A stretch of 64,000 bases of DNA from Callorhinus ursinus. Lineage: Eukaryota; Chordata; Mammalia; Carnivora; Otariidae. Location: contig NW_020313056.1 of the NCBI RefSeq assembly GCF_003265705.1, positions 8,998,188 to 9,062,187 of the forward strand. Reading direction: 5' to 3'. Under the pieces are notes generated by a model. The model worked only from the letters and a program-made list of their open reading frames with translations. It was not told the origin of the DNA and searched no databases. A program made the translations under genes and the position numbers. This document shows positions 1 through 10,770 of the stretch, piece after piece (position 1 is the stretch's first letter; every line of letters begins with the position of its first letter).

Positions 1-465
1 GTGAAGATTTAGCACGGTGCCCAGCACATGGGCGTAGGTGGGGCTCGTTGCTATAAATAGGAGCAGAGTCCTTTCTCTATGACTGGGTGGGCTGAGTTGC
101 GACAAACTCTTTCCTTCTGATAGCAGTACTGGGAGACGGAGCTGACGCTGTTAATAATTGATGGGATGTTCTGGCAACACGGAGACAAACCAAAGTACAG
201 GCTCTAGCCTTCACCGTCAGGGGAGTGAAAATCAAAATCCATTAGGCAAAAGCCAGTGTGATGATTCTTGTTTGGAAGCTGGGGTCAGCCCCGTCCGAGC
301 GGCAGGATTGTGGTCCTGGGCCACCACTGGGTTTCTGCTTTCTTGGAAAAATCTCCAGGCTTTTCTTAGCAGGAGAGAGAGGGAAATAATTCGCCAGGCC
401 AGGAGGGTCTGCCTTCCCTGGAATAGTCTCAGGGCATGTATCTCAGTCTGATTGGCTACTGTTGA
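1..465. other. No recognisable feature
   Basis: I see no dispersed repeat that I can name and no exon-like coding potential here. A 97-codon open frame exists but has no recognisable domain. Confidence 0.4.
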
Positions 466-467
466 TT

Positions 468-545
468 GTGCCAGGCGCTAGTTAGTGGTACTTTATATCC
501 CCTATCTCATTGAAATCCCTTCAACAATCCTATCAGGTAATCTGC
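468..545 (-). mobile_element. MIR SINE fragment (weak)
   Basis: The stretch has the look of the MIR 3' half read in reverse: a size-decline phrase, then tttatatcccctatctcatt and an aatcct motif. It is short and diverged, so the call is tentative. Confidence 0.35.
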
Positions 546-960
546 CAATTTGGACTGCAAGTAACAGAATAGAAAACTAAAAGTGGCCTCTACAAGGAGG
601 AAGATGCATCATCTCACGTAACAAAAAATTCCAAGGTAGCTGGTTTTGGGCTAATGGCTCCATGATACCATCAGGATTCTAGAATCGTTCCATCTTTCTG
701 CTCTTCCAGCTCCTGCAGGTGGCTTGGCCCTCAGGCTTGATGCCTCATGTCACAAGACAGCTAATGTAGACCCATGAGGTCCAACCAGTGAAGAGGGACA
801 TTTCATCCCGTATGCCACCTTTTTCCCTGAAAGGCAAACCTTTCCCAGGAGCCCCCTCAGACTTCTTTTCAAATCCCATTGGCCGGAATCAGGTCACATG
901 CTCATGCTCTCACAGCAGGGAAGCCGGGGAAGGCAAGCGTCTGCCATTTTCAGATGCAGG
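545..960 (+). mobile_element. Old interspersed repeat, family A (unassigned)
   Basis: This begins with a diverged ctgcaagtaacagaa motif and carries a later cccattggcc...tcaggtcacatgc segment. The same order of motifs recurs near 8.3, 15.6, 21.8, 22.4 and 30.2 kb. It is a dispersed mammalian repeat, probably an old LINE 3' end, that I cannot name with certainty. Confidence 0.5.
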
Positions 961-999
961 AAGGAATGGCTTCAATGAGTGGTATTAAGACTCTTTCAC

Positions 1000-1130
1000 A
1001 AAGAGAAAATTGAGGCTCTGGGAGGTGAAATCACTTGCTGGAACTCCCACAGTTAAATGCTCAATAAATATTTGTTGCAGGAATGAAAATGGCAGAGCTA
1101 GGGCCTGAACCCAGGCTGGTCTAGTTCCCA
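1000..1130 (-). mobile_element. MIR SINE fragment, interrupted
   Basis: The motifs gagaaaattgaggctctggg and gggcctgaacccaggctggt match MIR read from its 3' side. An ~25-base L2-tail-like piece (tcaataaatatttgttgca) interrupts it, which suggests a small insertion or chance similarity. Confidence 0.45.
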
Positions 1131-1131
1131 G

Positions 1132-1305
1132 CTTGTGTTTCTTAATCCTGGAATCTTGGGCAGATCATTCAAGCTGTCTGCACTTTAGTGAGCTCATTGG
1201 CCAAATGTCAGAGCAATGGCCACCTCTTGGGGCGGTTTTGATGACTCAGCGAGATTTCAGATGTGAATATAATTTGCAAATGGAAAGTACTTTATAAATA
1301 TGAAT
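1132..1305 (+). mobile_element. MIR-like SINE fragment
   Basis: It has a diverged MIR order: cttgggcagatcattcaagc, then ctgtctgc, then a late aaagtactttataaatatg motif typical of the MIR 3' third. Confidence 0.45.
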
Positions 1306-1408
1306 AATCATAATAATGACATATTATTATATTCAAAAGTGGGAGTGGTCTTTATTTAAAGTTAGTGGTCAGTATTTTGCCCACCACAGATTTGATTAAG
1401 AATCATCT

Positions 1409-1540
1409 GTGGGTGGGGGTGGGGAGCCTGCCTGGCTTAGTCGGTAGAGTGTGCGACTTTTGATCTTGGGGTCGTGAGTTCAAGCCCCATGTTGGGTATC
1501 GAGATTACTTAAAAAATAAAATCTTAAAAAAAAAAAAAAA
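1409..1540 (+). mobile_element. Can-SINE (older short tRNA-derived form)
   Basis: A tRNA-like head (cctggcttagtcggtagag ... gtgagttcaagccccat) is followed directly by gagattacttaaaaaataaaatctt and poly(A). It lacks the long pyrimidine middle of the younger copies. It is bounded by a perfect 11-bp target-site duplication, aagaatcatct, at 1398-1408 and 1541-1551, so the edges are firm. Confidence 0.93.
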
Positions 1541-1574
1541 AAGAATCATCTCCAGGGTCTAGAAGATGTGGTTG

Positions 1575-1775
1575 AGTTCTCAGGTCCATGGCTTACCAGG
1601 AATATGACCTTGGGTGAGTTCCTTCCCTTCTCTGAGTCTTAGTGTCTTCATCTAGGAAATGGGAATTAAAATGGAGCCCACCTGAGAGGGCCAGAAGGAG
1701 ATAATCTGCATAAAGTGCCTGGCACATGGTCAGCATTCGATTAATGACAACAGCGATTATTAGCATTATCAGGGG
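1575..1775 (+). mobile_element. MIR SINE
   Basis: The MIR core order is visible: atgaccttgggtgagttcct, tctgagtcttagtgtcttca, aaatgggaattaaaatgg, then aaagtgcctggcacatggt. Nearly full 3' length. Confidence 0.78.
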
Positions 1776-2105
1776 ATTCCTCTCTGCTGGCTACACCCCT
1801 GGTTGGCAACATCTCCTGTCCCAGTGTTGTGGATTGCCCGATCACTGCCTGCCCCTTCAGGATTTCATGCCTCTAATGTGATGATGCTTCTGCTTCCTTA
1901 ACCTGAGCCAGGGGGATTCGTATATTGTCATCAAGAAAAAATGAGGGCGGGGGTGTGTGTGGGGGGGGGAGAACCGAAAAAATGAGGGAAACCAATGTGG
2001 AATCTATGGGGCCTTTTCAGCGCTATGAGTCATCTGTGGCCGAGGCTCTTGCCAGCCCCAGGTTGGTCATCCTAGATGTTTGTGTTTATTCCTTGGAGAT
2101 GATAT
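1776..2105. other. No recognisable feature
   Basis: This is unique-looking sequence with a short G-run (ggggggggga near 1960). I see no named repeat and no supported exon. Confidence 0.35.
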
Positions 2106-2107
2106 TG

Positions 2108-2335
2108 CAGAGATCTGGAATCCTGGCTGTGGGGTCACACCATCCTGGGTTGGAATCCCAGCCCTGCCATTTCCTAGCTCTGCACTTTGGGCAAATCGCT
2201 TCACCTCCCCTAGCTTCCATTTCCAAATCTGTAGATGAGGAAGAAAATAAACACCCCCACCCCCTCGACCCCCCACCTCACAGGGCTGGCCAAGGGATTA
2301 AGTATGATGGTGGATGTAAGGCGCTAAAGCCGGGC
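2108..2335 (+). mobile_element. MIR SINE, near full length
   Basis: It contains tgggttggaatcccagccct, the central ctttgggcaaatcgcttcac and the downstream agggctggccaagggattaa segment in MIR order. A C/A-rich expansion replaces the middle. A 213-codon open frame (1925-2566) runs through it and is not a gene. Confidence 0.85.
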
Positions 2336-2704
2336 ATCAGAAATCCAGGATCCCCATTTGATATAAGGAAACACGGAGGATGCTCCAGCGACTTACCTGG
2401 GTCACACTGCAAGTCGGTGACAGGTCAGGGACCATTTCTAGGCCTTTCTGACCTCATTGGTACCCTCACCGAGGCTCAAAGATCTTTCCATTCCATTAGG
2501 ATGCTTGACCAGGATCATACCTTGGCAGCTGGTCTCTTGGGGGTTTTGAAAGGCTACAAAATGTGAAAATGTGAAAATTCTTAGGGAGGAAAGGTGTTGG
2601 CCAAATGAGGAGTTTGGCCGAAGCTTCATTAATTGAAAGAGAACAAGCTAGTAGTAAACACCAACTCCATACCCAGCACTTTGTGTATGTCCTAGACTTG
2701 ATAG

Positions 2705-2935
2705 TAGCATGGATGGGAGCCCTGATTTTAGAGCTGGATGGCCCAAGTTCAAAGTCTGGTTCCTTTACTCACTAACCATGTGATTTGGGATAGACCGCTG
2801 TACCTCTCCGTGCCCTGGTTCCTTCACGCATCAAGTGAGGGCAGTAACAAAGCCTGTCTCACGGAATTGCTACCACATTAAATGAGTTAATGTATGCAAA
2901 GGGTCTGGCACATAGAAAGCCTTCAGTAACTTTTA
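2705..2935 (+). mobile_element. MIR SINE, near full length
   Basis: It has agagctggatggcccaagtt, accatgtgatttgggataga, then attaaatgagttaatgtatg and ggtctggcacatagaaagcc, which is the complete MIR motif order. Confidence 0.87.
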
Positions 2936-2944
2936 GGGGTTTTG

Positions 2945-3130
2945 TTTTTAATCGTCATTGTCTCATTTAATCCTCCTGATGATCCTGCCAGATAAATAAG
3001 CTCCTTTTCAAAAATTAAAAAAAAAAAAGCCGTTGTCTTCTAAAATGAGACATGCTCATTGTAAGGTGAGGTTATATAACTTGCTCACCATCGCAGGGAC
3101 AGTTGGGGCAGAACGGGGACTCAGCCCCAA
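2945..3130 (-). mobile_element. MIR SINE fragment with A-run
   Basis: The segment tctcatttaatcctcctgat and the later gttatataacttgctcacca resemble reverse MIR. A 12-A run near 3019 interrupts it. Diverged and tentative. Confidence 0.45.
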
Positions 3131-3710
3131 GAGAGGAGAGGCCGTGTCCCACCCAGATCCTTTTAGCTCTTACCATTTCTGTGCCACCAGCCCAAATCCC
3201 AGCTGCCCAGCACCTGCAGTGCTTTGCCTTAGAGGCTTCCTTTGGCCTGTGAGTCCAGTAACGACAAGGACATAATGCCCCACCCAGAGCAGCCCTCCAC
3301 TGCTGACTGATGGGGGAAGCTGTATAAACACCCTGGCTCCCTCACCCCTGGATGGGGGCAGGGTAACTCAGAGGTGCCCCAGAGTTCCTGGTGCCCACAG
3401 TATTTCCTTGCTTGATAATAAACACTGTTTGGCTTCTTTCCCTTCCCTGTCTCACGGCCCCTCTCCCCTACCAGTGTTTTCTGGGATGACTTCCCACATA
3501 AGCTACTTGTACTTGGATCCTTGTCTTGGGGTCTGGTTCTGGTGGAACGAACCACAGATCTGTGGGACATGTCACGTCTTCAGTCCTGATTGTCTTGTGG
3601 GCTAAAAAAGCATCTTACAACAAAACCCATACCAGAGATCCTCCTAAAAGAAGAGAATCCAGGGCTGGTGGGCTCAGTCAGCCTCACCTCTGTCTCCTGG
3701 ATAAAATAAG
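3131..3710. other. No recognisable feature
   Basis: This has mixed composition with overlapping open frames on both strands (up to about 140 codons). None shows a known domain or exon-like boundaries, and I recognise no dispersed repeat. Confidence 0.35.
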
Positions 3711-3711
3711 A

Positions 3712-3935
3712 ACTGACAATGACAGTAGCTACCACCCAGTGCTTATGGAGTGGTGCAGACGCAAGGAGCTTTACGGCCCCCCGGATCTGACGCCCAGGCC
3801 ACCCTGTGAGGGAGGGACAATTATCTCTACTCATAGCCATGGAAACGGAGGCCCAGAGAGGTGAAGGGGCTGGCCCACAGTCACACAGGGAATGGGAGGG
3901 CTCCCTGACTTTGAGCCCATGGTCTGGCCTCTGGG
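3712..3935 (-). mobile_element. MIR SINE
   Basis: Read in reverse, the MIR hallmarks are clear: ccatggaaacggaggcccag, agaggtgaaggggctggccc and the cagtcacacagggaatggga block. Confidence 0.82.
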
Positions 3936-4335
3936 CTGTGTGAAAAGCCTTCAGGAAGTGAGAGGAAATCTCCAGGAGCCATCCCCACCTTGCCCTTCTC
4001 ACCCTGGGGAACAGGCTTTGAGGGGAGAGATGGGTTCGGCGTCTCCCACCTGACTTGGGAGTGTTCCTGGCGCCTGATCCGTCAGGACCGTGCCCCCAAA
4101 GGCTACTGGATGGGACTACTGAGACACAGGATTAGCACTGGGCATTATTTTAATAGGTAATTTAATAGATAAGGCCCAACCTTCTTCCCGAGGGAGAGAG
4201 AGATTCTTGGTTTCGGTGCCTCTGGTAAAGGTGAGCATGACCAGCCAGAATTCACATGTTGATGTCCAGGGCACGGTTCTCCTTAAAATGTTTCTCCGGT
4301 GACATAAATAACAAATAAGACATAATGTCACCACA
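3936..4335. other. No recognisable feature
   Basis: I see no named repeat or exon in this stretch. Confidence 0.3.
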
Positions 4336-4339
4336 CAAG

Positions 4340-4460
4340 ACGTATTCCTAAGGGCCTGGGTTCAAATCCCACCTCCATCACTTCCTGGCAGTGCAAGCGC
4401 ATGGGGCGCCTCTCCTCTGTAAGATTGGGAAGTAGACATGATAAATAGGACATACTCCAC
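4340..4460 (+). mobile_element. MIR SINE fragment
   Basis: The motif cctgggttcaaatcccacct is followed by cacttcctgg and ctctgtaagattgggaagta, as in the central MIR. The ends are lost. Confidence 0.65.
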
Positions 4461-4461
4461 A

Positions 4462-4546
4462 GAGCGGTGCTATTCAAGCCTGGCTGTACCTTCAGATCCC
4501 TTGAGCTTTGAAAAACACTTATGCCTGAGCCCCACAATTGGAACAC
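4462..4546 (+). mobile_element. MER5A-like hAT element fragment
   Basis: The order tattcaagcctggctgtacc, gagctttgaaaaacacttat and gcctgagccccacaattgg matches the 5' half of the MER5A non-autonomous DNA transposon. The 3' half is missing and the next repeat is LINE-1. Confidence 0.6.
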
Positions 4547-4567
4547 AACCCCCCAGATGTGTTCTTG

Positions 4568-5820
4568 TTTTATTTCTGGCAAAATACATAAAACATAAAA
4601 TTCACCATCTTAACTGTTTTTAGGTATATCATTGAATACCGTTAAGTATATGCACATTGTTGTGCAACCAGTCTCCAGAAATTGTTCATCTTGCAAAACT
4701 GAAACTCTGTATCTATTAAACAATAGCATTCCTTTCCTCACCCCTCGGCCCCTGGCAACCACCATTCCGCTTTCTGTCTCTATGAATTTGACTGCTCTAG
4801 GTGCCTCATATAAATGGAATCATATAGTATTTGTCTTTTTGTGACTGGTTTATTTTACTTAGCGTAATGTCCTCAAGGTTCATCCATGTAATAGCCTATG
4901 CCAGGATTTCCTTCCTTTTTAAGGCTGAATAATACTCCATTGTACGTGTTTACCACACTCTGTTTAGCCATTCATCCATCCATGGATGTTTGGCTTGCTT
5001 CCACATTTTGACCACTGCGAATAACGTTGCTATGAACCTGGGTGTACAGATATCTCCTCCAGACCTTCTTTTCATTCTTTTGGGTGTATATCTGGTAGTG
5101 GAATGGCTGGATCACATGGTAATTCTTTTTTTGCTTTTTTGAGGAACTGCCATACTATTTTCCCCAGCAGCTGCACCATCTTGCATTCCCACCAACAGGG
5201 CACAGATTTCCAATTTCTCCACATCCTCACCAACACTTGGTATTTTCTGTTCTTTTGATAATAGCCATTCTTCTGGGTGTGACGTGGCGTCTCATTGTGG
5301 TCTTGATTTGCATTTCACTAATGACAAGTGATGTCGAGCATCTTTTCATGTGCTTGCTGGCCATTTGTACGTATTCGTTAGAGAAATGTCTATTCAAGTA
5401 ATTTCCCTGTTTTCTAATCAAGTTGTTTGTTTTTTTGTTGTTGAGTTGTAGAGTTCTTTAAATATTCTGGATATTAACCCCTTATCAGATCTATGATCTG
5501 CACACATTTTTCCCCATTCTGTAGGTTGCCTTATCACTTGGGTGATTGTGTCTTTGATGCATCTAAGTTTTTAATTTTGATGAAGACCTATTTGTCTCTT
5601 TTTTCTTTGGTTGCCTGTTTTGGTGTCATATTCAAGAAGTCATTGCCTAATCCAATGTCATGAAGCTCTCCTCCTATCTTTTCTTCTAAGAATTTTATAC
5701 TTTTAGATCTTACATTGAGGTCTTTGAAACATTTTGCGCTAATTTTTGTGTGTGGTGTGAGGTAAGGGACCAACTTTATCATTTCACATGTGGGCACCCA
5801 GTTTTCCCAGCACCATTTGC
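4568..5820 (-). mobile_element. LINE-1 3' end, old subfamily
   Basis: About 1.25 kb matches the 3' UTR and the end of ORF2 of an old L1 on the minus strand. Landmarks on the plus strand are aaattcaccatcttaactgt (3' end of the element), catccatggatgtttggctt and gttttcccagcaccatttgc at the internal end. It is truncated at the 5' side of the element, as usual for L1. Edges are approximate. Confidence 0.93.
5227..5812 (-). pseudogene. LINE-1 ORF2 C-terminal remnant (broken)
   Basis: Minus-strand translation shows two collinear pieces of the L1 ORF2 protein after the reverse-transcriptase domain. The upstream piece (about 5588-5812) includes DLNVRSKSIKFLEEKIGG and LHDIGLGNDFLNMTPKQATK. The downstream piece (about 5227-5421) includes [20 protein letters not shown] and EMQIKTTMR. 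Stops and frameshifts separate them. This is a dead fossil of a retrotransposon protein with no function expected. Confidence 0.87.
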
Positions 5821-6039
5821 TGCTCTGGATGACTTTGACTCTTGGGGAGAGCCCTGGGGTAGGGAGAGTCAGAGGTCCTAACAGGCATAGAGCTCTGTGC
5901 ACAGTGCTGGGGACATAGGGAGGTGCTGTCTGGGTAATTGTTGACAGAGATAAGGGACAGTCCCTGAAACACCCAGCATGGCTCCACCATTCCTCTTCCA
6001 CTCATGAAAATTTTGTGGAAAGACAGTCAAACACAAGCA

Positions 6040-6255
6040 TGGGTGACACCTGTCTGGAATGTGGCCACTTCTCACTGCCCCACTGCTGCATCCCCGACTC
6101 AGACCCCCATCCTTTCCCATCTGAACCACTGCAGGAGCCTCTTCCTGTCTGTGCTTCCATCTTCATACTACCCCCACAGTCTGTCCCCCACATGCAACCA
6201 GAGGGACTTTTATGAGTCAGATCTGCTCACTACCCTGCTCCGAATCCTTCCTGAT
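6040..6255 (+). mobile_element. L2 LINE fragment
   Basis: The region ends in accagagggacttttatgag and cagatctgctcactaccctg, matching the L2 stretch that precedes its 'cctccaatggctccc' segment. The upstream part is diverged. Confidence 0.5.
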
Positions 6256-6269
6256 GGAGAAGACAGCAT

Positions 6270-6380
6270 GTGCTAAAGCCCTGGGGCAGTCTGGGGCAGT
6301 CAAGGAACAGCGCCAGGTGACCAGTGTGGCTGGAGCAGAGTGAGCCAGCAGGGGCGTTGGGGAGATAAGATCAGAGGGCT
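6270..6380 (-). mobile_element. L2 LINE fragment
   Basis: The reverse-L2 phrase aaagccctggggcagtctgg ... ccagtgtggctggagcagag ... gagataagatcagagggctg is clear. It lies head-on against the plus-strand L2 that follows. Confidence 0.75.
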
Positions 6381-6399
6381 GAACTTGTCTGTCACTGTC

Positions 6400-6870
6400 G
6401 GACCATGGCCTTTCTACTGAGCCTCCACACAGGCCTCCCTGCCTCCAGCCTTCCTCTGCAGAGAAGAACCAGAGCCATCTTTCTCAAGTATAATCTGCTC
6501 ACATCATCCCCTTCCAGAAACCCTTCTAAGGTTCTCACTGTTCCCAGGATAAAGTCCAAACTCCTTAGTTGACCCTCAAGGCTCCAGCCAACCTCTCCAC
6601 CTTCACTTCCTTCCATACCTTCTCCCCGACCCCTCTGCTCATTCCACACCCACCTCTGGCATTCCCGGACTACTCCATCCTTCCCTAGTCCTGCTCTACA
6701 CCTTTGCCCAGACTGATTGTTCTGCCTTGCACCTCCTTCTTCCTCTTGTCTCCCTGCAGTCTCTCTTTCCTCCCTTCACCACCCACATCCTCTTCAGGCA
6801 GCCCTGGCTGCTCCCTCCTCTGTGCTCGGAAAGCCTGATGTTCATACCTTCCTCACACAAAACACTGTGG
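6400..6870 (+). mobile_element. L2 LINE 3' region
   Basis: L2 order is seen: ataatctgctcacatcatcc, cagaaacccttctaaggttc, caggataaagtccaaactcc, caaggctccagccaacctct, then a diverged 3' part. The polyadenylation-side tail is not obvious. Confidence 0.75.
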
Positions 6871-6929
6871 AGAGTAGCTTATGGGCTGTTCTGTGGATGC
6901 CAGGCCTGGCCCACAGAGAGACAGGGATG

Positions 6930-7160
6930 CTTTAAAAAGCAGGCTTAGCAACCTGACTGCCTGGATTCAGATCCCAGCTCAGGGATGATTCAAGCTGTGT
7001 GTCCTTGGTGGGATGACTTCACTTCTCTGGGCTTTGACTTCCTGATCCGTAATCTGGGGAGTCTCACAACAGCTGGGGTGATGGTTCTATACGAAGCACT
7101 CAGAGCAGTCCCGGGCACTCAGCGAGTGTTCAGGACAAGTTAACTATTGTTATTATTTTT
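6930..7160 (+). mobile_element. MIR SINE, near full length
   Basis: It contains ctgcctggattcagatccca, tgtgtgtccttggtgggatg, tctgggctttgacttcctga and a 3' part cactcagagcagtcccgggc with att-rich end. A Can-SINE follows at once. Confidence 0.82.
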
Positions 7161-7185
7161 GCTTAAGTGTTAGTAAATGTTTATT

Positions 7186-7369
7186 TTTATTTTTTTTAAA
7201 GATTTTGTTTATTTATTCATGAGAGACAGAGAGAGAGAGAGAGAGAGGCAGAGGGAGAAGCAGGCTCCCAAGGAGCAGGGAAGCCTGATGCGGGACTCGA
7301 TCCCAGGACCCTGGGATCATGACCTGAGCCGAAGGCAGACGCTTAACCATCTGAGGCACCCAGGCGCCC
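7186..7369 (-). mobile_element. Can-SINE (SINEC)
   Basis: In reverse it starts with the T-rich tail and tttaaagattttgtttattt, a (GA)n block, then actcgatcccaggaccctgg and ttaaccatctgaggcaccca to aggcgccc. A 15-bp target-site duplication, tagtaaatgtttatt (7171-7185) and tagtaaacgtttatt (7370-7384), has one C/T difference, so the insertion is fairly recent. Confidence 0.96.
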
Positions 7370-7389
7370 TAGTAAACGTTTATTGAGTG

Positions 7390-8320
7390 AATGAGTGAGC
7401 AAACTTGCACGATTGTGTGTTGATTGATCAGAGTGATCTCCCCTACAAAGCAAGGGTCTCCCAGGTGTATCCCCTCCCCTCCCACCATCCTTGGCTCTAC
7501 CTACCCATTCCTATGCCCACACTTCCTGGGCCAGGAAGAAGTGACCTCTGGCCTTCCATTCATAATAAGAAGACACAATTAAAATAGACACTTGAGATGT
7601 TTTCCTCATGCCCTGACTGTTCCATTTTTGCTCTGCAACAAAACTGGTCTCCACCATAATTGCCCAATGTGGCCTGTCAAGCGGACACTGTCTGAGAGAA
7701 TAATGTTACATTCGACAATTCCACACCATCACTCGTATCCACCAGGTAATGGACCTGGAATCAAATGGCTTCTAAAAATAGACCATCATATTTCACTAAT
7801 TGCTGCCCAGGGCCCATCCTTGAGTCTTTCAAGGCCCGTGTGATCTTTGAGGCCCTTGACCTTGGTCAGCTCTGCCTCTTAGAGTCCCTGTGGACCCAAG
7901 TGTGCCAATGAGGCAGCCCACGATTGCCCTGCCAGGGGTGTGTGGGAAGCAAAATGAAGGGAAAGCTAAGATGATGGTATTGAACCTGCCTTCCATTTGT
8001 TCATCGTGCCTGGAATCCCCACTCTCTTTGAAGGGATCGATTTTCCTTTATCTCCTATGCCATGGATATGTTTACACATCATTTATTATCCCTTGAAATA
8101 GTGACCACAATTTCATTCAGTCATCCTCCCCTCTTCCTGGGACAATCCTTTTGGTTTCAAAGTTGGCTTCCATTCTGTGCTCCTCTGGACCTTATAACTT
8201 CATGTGGGTGTATGTGCATGTTTTGAGCTCCCACTTCAGTGCCACCTGTTGTTTGTGCGACAAATATCCATTGCTTATTAGTGTATTCTATGCACTGTGC
8301 TGGGTGCTTGAGAAGCACTT
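7390..8320. other. Repeat-poor stretch with a MEF2-type motif
   Basis: I recognise no dispersed repeat over 0.9 kb. Around 7590-7830 it is AT-rich and carries ctaaaaatag at 7772-7781, which fits the MEF2 site consensus exactly. It may be conserved non-coding DNA, but conservation cannot be measured here. Confidence 0.35.
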
Positions 8321-8324
8321 GTGT

Positions 8325-8720
8325 ATCTATTAGTTAGGATTCTTTTGGTTGCAGGTAACAAATATACAGCTCAAACAGACCTAAGCAGAAAATGTAACTG
8401 AAAAGTCCTGGGTTAGGGATGGCTTCAGGCAGGGCTGGATCCAGGGGCTCAAATACGTCATCGGTACTTGGTGTCTAATATCTCTAAGTTCAGGCCTTTC
8501 AGCAGGCTCTGCCAACATGGCTGGAAAGATAATCTCCAGCAACTCCAGGCTTCTATCCTGTGGGGAAAGCAAGTTTCTTTTCAAATAGAGCCAACAAAAG
8601 CCTGGGACTAATTTTCATTGGCCCATCCCTAAGCCAATCACTTTAAACAGGTCTGGATCACATCTTAGTGACTGGAGCTGGGAAGAGACCAAGAGATGGA
8701 AGCAAAACAGGTGGCACCCC
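8325..8720 (+). mobile_element. Old interspersed repeat, family A (unassigned)
   Basis: This is the best-preserved copy: ttggttgcaggtaacaaata, atgtaactgaaaagtcctgg, ggcagggctggatccagggg, atggctggaaagataatctc, aaagcctgggactaattttc and cattggcccatccctaagcc occur in order. Confidence 0.65.
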
Positions 8721-8774
8721 AGGGAGAGACTGAGGGCTGCTACCAAGAGCGGGGGGAATAAATGTAACCTGTAA

Positions 8775-8985
8775 AAATAATCCATAGCCATCATGGAGCT
8801 TCTAGGCTCCTGGAGGGAGATGGGCATTAACCAAATAAAAAAGTAAACGGCAATAATCACACAGTGTAATCTGTATGCCGTGAAGGAGAGAAGCAAGATG
8901 TTTTGGTAGAGAACAACAGGGTATGGTCAGGGAGGTCCTCTCGGGGCAGGTGGCCCTTTCTGAGAACCTGAACTTGACTTCTCTC
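8775..8985 (-). mobile_element. L2 LINE 3' fragment
   Basis: In reverse it shows atcatggagcttctaggctc, the aaccaaataaaaaagtaaac segment and ggtcagggaggtcctctcgg, the usual reverse order of the L2 3' region. Confidence 0.68.
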
Positions 8986-9360
8986 CTTCCCAAGTTGCAG
9001 AAATGACCTTTCTTCCATGAGTTCTGTCTTTCTCTCTTGTGCCCTTTAATGTGCTCCCTATTGGATTCTATAGTCTGCTGAACTTGTTTTATCTCCCCAA
9101 GTAAAGCAGGAAGTTCTCAAAGTCTAGGACTGTATCTTCTTTGTTTCTGTGTTCTAAGGCAGGGTGGGTGGGCTGCTCAATTCATTCATGAAGTTCTATT
9201 GGAATGTCTGCCACGTTCATTTATTTGCCTATTCTTCAAGGCTGCTCTGAGTTACGATAGCATTTCCAGGAAAAGTTATATTCTAACGTTGCTCCAGGGC
9301 CCGATGCAGAGGAGGGGCTTCGTTAGAAGGGTTTGTTAGAGGGCCAGAGGGAGGGAATGA
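8986..9360. other. No confident feature; possible L2 remnant
   Basis: The segment near 9090-9160 (gaagttctcaaagtctagga, ctgtatcttctttg) faintly resembles an L2 3' end. Otherwise nothing is recognised. Confidence 0.3.
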
Positions 9361-9364
9361 CGGC

Positions 9365-9422
9365 ACAAGCTAGCTGTGTGACCTTGAGCAGATTACTTAA
9401 CCTCTCTGGACTTCTGGCTCCA
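9365..9422 (+). mobile_element. MIR SINE core fragment
   Basis: Only the conserved core remains: agctagctgtgtgaccttga followed by cagattacttaacctctctg. Confidence 0.72.
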
Positions 9423-9429
9423 GATCTTG

Positions 9430-9555
9430 CAAAGCCAGCTGCCTCTTCTCATCCTTCAGATCTTGGCTCATATGTCACCTGTTCTGAAAGGCCCTCCCTG
9501 ACCTTGAATGACCAATTTGGATGTGGCAGCGTTTACGCTCTTTCCGCGATGGAAT
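9430..9555 (+). mobile_element. L2 LINE fragment
   Basis: The run ccttcagatcttggctcata, tgtcacctgttctgaaaggc and cctccctgacc is the L2 'transport and fodder' stretch upstream of its 3' end. Confidence 0.75.
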
Positions 9556-9649
9556 GTCTCTCCGGTTTATTTTGAGGTTAGGCCCACCTGGGGCAGGCGC
9601 CCTTCCCCTTCTCTTTATCAAAGCTTTCCCTTGTCTCCTACATCACGGC

Positions 9650-9870
9650 TGGTAGGATAAGTGGAAAGAACTCTGGTTTGGAACTCTGGAGACTTGGGTT
9701 CATAATCCCAACACAGCCACATATATAAGCTATGAGAATCTGGGCAGACAGACCCTTCAGCTCTCTGGCCTCAGCTTCCCCGGCTGAAAAATGGGTGTGG
9801 TAGTTCTGGCAAGCAGGAAGGACCGGTGCGCCGGAGTGGCCAGCATGGTGCCCAGCCAAGTGCAAGTGCT
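9650..9870 (+). mobile_element. MIR SINE
   Basis: It contains gagacttgggttcataatcc, acagccacatatataagcta and cagcttccccggctgaaaaa tgggtgtgg, then a diverged agtggccagcatggtgccca that takes the place of the MIR 3' end. Confidence 0.75.
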
Positions 9871-10770
9871 TTGTTCGAGTTGTTGGTTTTCCTTTTCCCC
9901 TCCTTTTCTCAAGAGGGAGAGAGGAAAGATAGTCTACCCCAAACCTTGCCATGATCTGGCCTCTAACTATGACACCTTGCCTGCTCGAATTCTTCATACA
10001 ATGACTGTGCCAAGGAGCGGCTGGAAGGTAGGCAGCTTTCTCTTACATAAAGCGTTATGCAAATGCGACCCAAGGCAAGTCCCCTAGTCCCGCTCTCGGT
10101 CCTTCCAGATTGCTGCCCCCAAGCCCCCCACCCCTACGTAAACATTTCAGACCCTTGCTGGCCTCAAGACTGGGAGAAGAGACCAATCCAAAGAGGTCAT
10201 TTTCCAGACAGACTGGAGAGATCCGTTGGTGGGTGCATGCATGCTGGATGCCCCTAATTACTGAGCGATGCCCCGGCGGGGCTGGCTATAGACTTTGATG
10301 GGGTGTAGTGCCAAACAAAAACGCAGTCCCCCTCATTCAAAGATTCAAAAGAATTTCAAGACTGTGAAAGTAGAGCCAGCAACCAAGCTTGGGGCCCATC
10401 AAATCACAGGGCCCTGTGGGACCATGCAGGCTGCACCCCCACGAAGCCAGCCCTGCCCACTGGGAAGGAAGACTCAGAAGTCCTGGGAGTGAGGAGTAGA
10501 AGGTCCCTCAGTCCCAGAGAATCTGTCAAGGAAAAAGTGCCTCTTCGGGGACCTTGAACTCAGAGGGCCACAGGGGCCAGGGAGGTAGTGTTAACAAGCA
10601 AAGCCGTTGGCTGGAAGAACCGGAATACGTCAATGAGCAGGACGGTGAACACTCAGCCTTGGTGTCAAGGAGGCAGCAAGGGAGCGGTGGGAACTGGAAC
10701 ACACACGCCCATCGAAAGATGCAGCTGCTATTCAGCTCTAGGCTGGGTTCTGGGCCCAGCCAGAGAGTTT
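9871..10770. other. No recognisable feature (about 0.9 kb)
   Basis: This is unique-looking sequence of balanced composition. Short overlapping open frames exist on both strands without recognisable protein. I see no named repeat. Confidence 0.35.

Noticed and set aside
1925..2566. 213-codon open frame on plus
   Set aside because: It runs across a near full-length MIR and low-complexity His/Pro-rich sequence. No domain and no exon-like boundaries.
5588..5812. Possible real gene with L1-like protein similarity
   Set aside because: It is the ORF2 C-terminal remnant of a 5'-truncated LINE-1 with stops and frameshifts, so it is listed as a pseudogene only.
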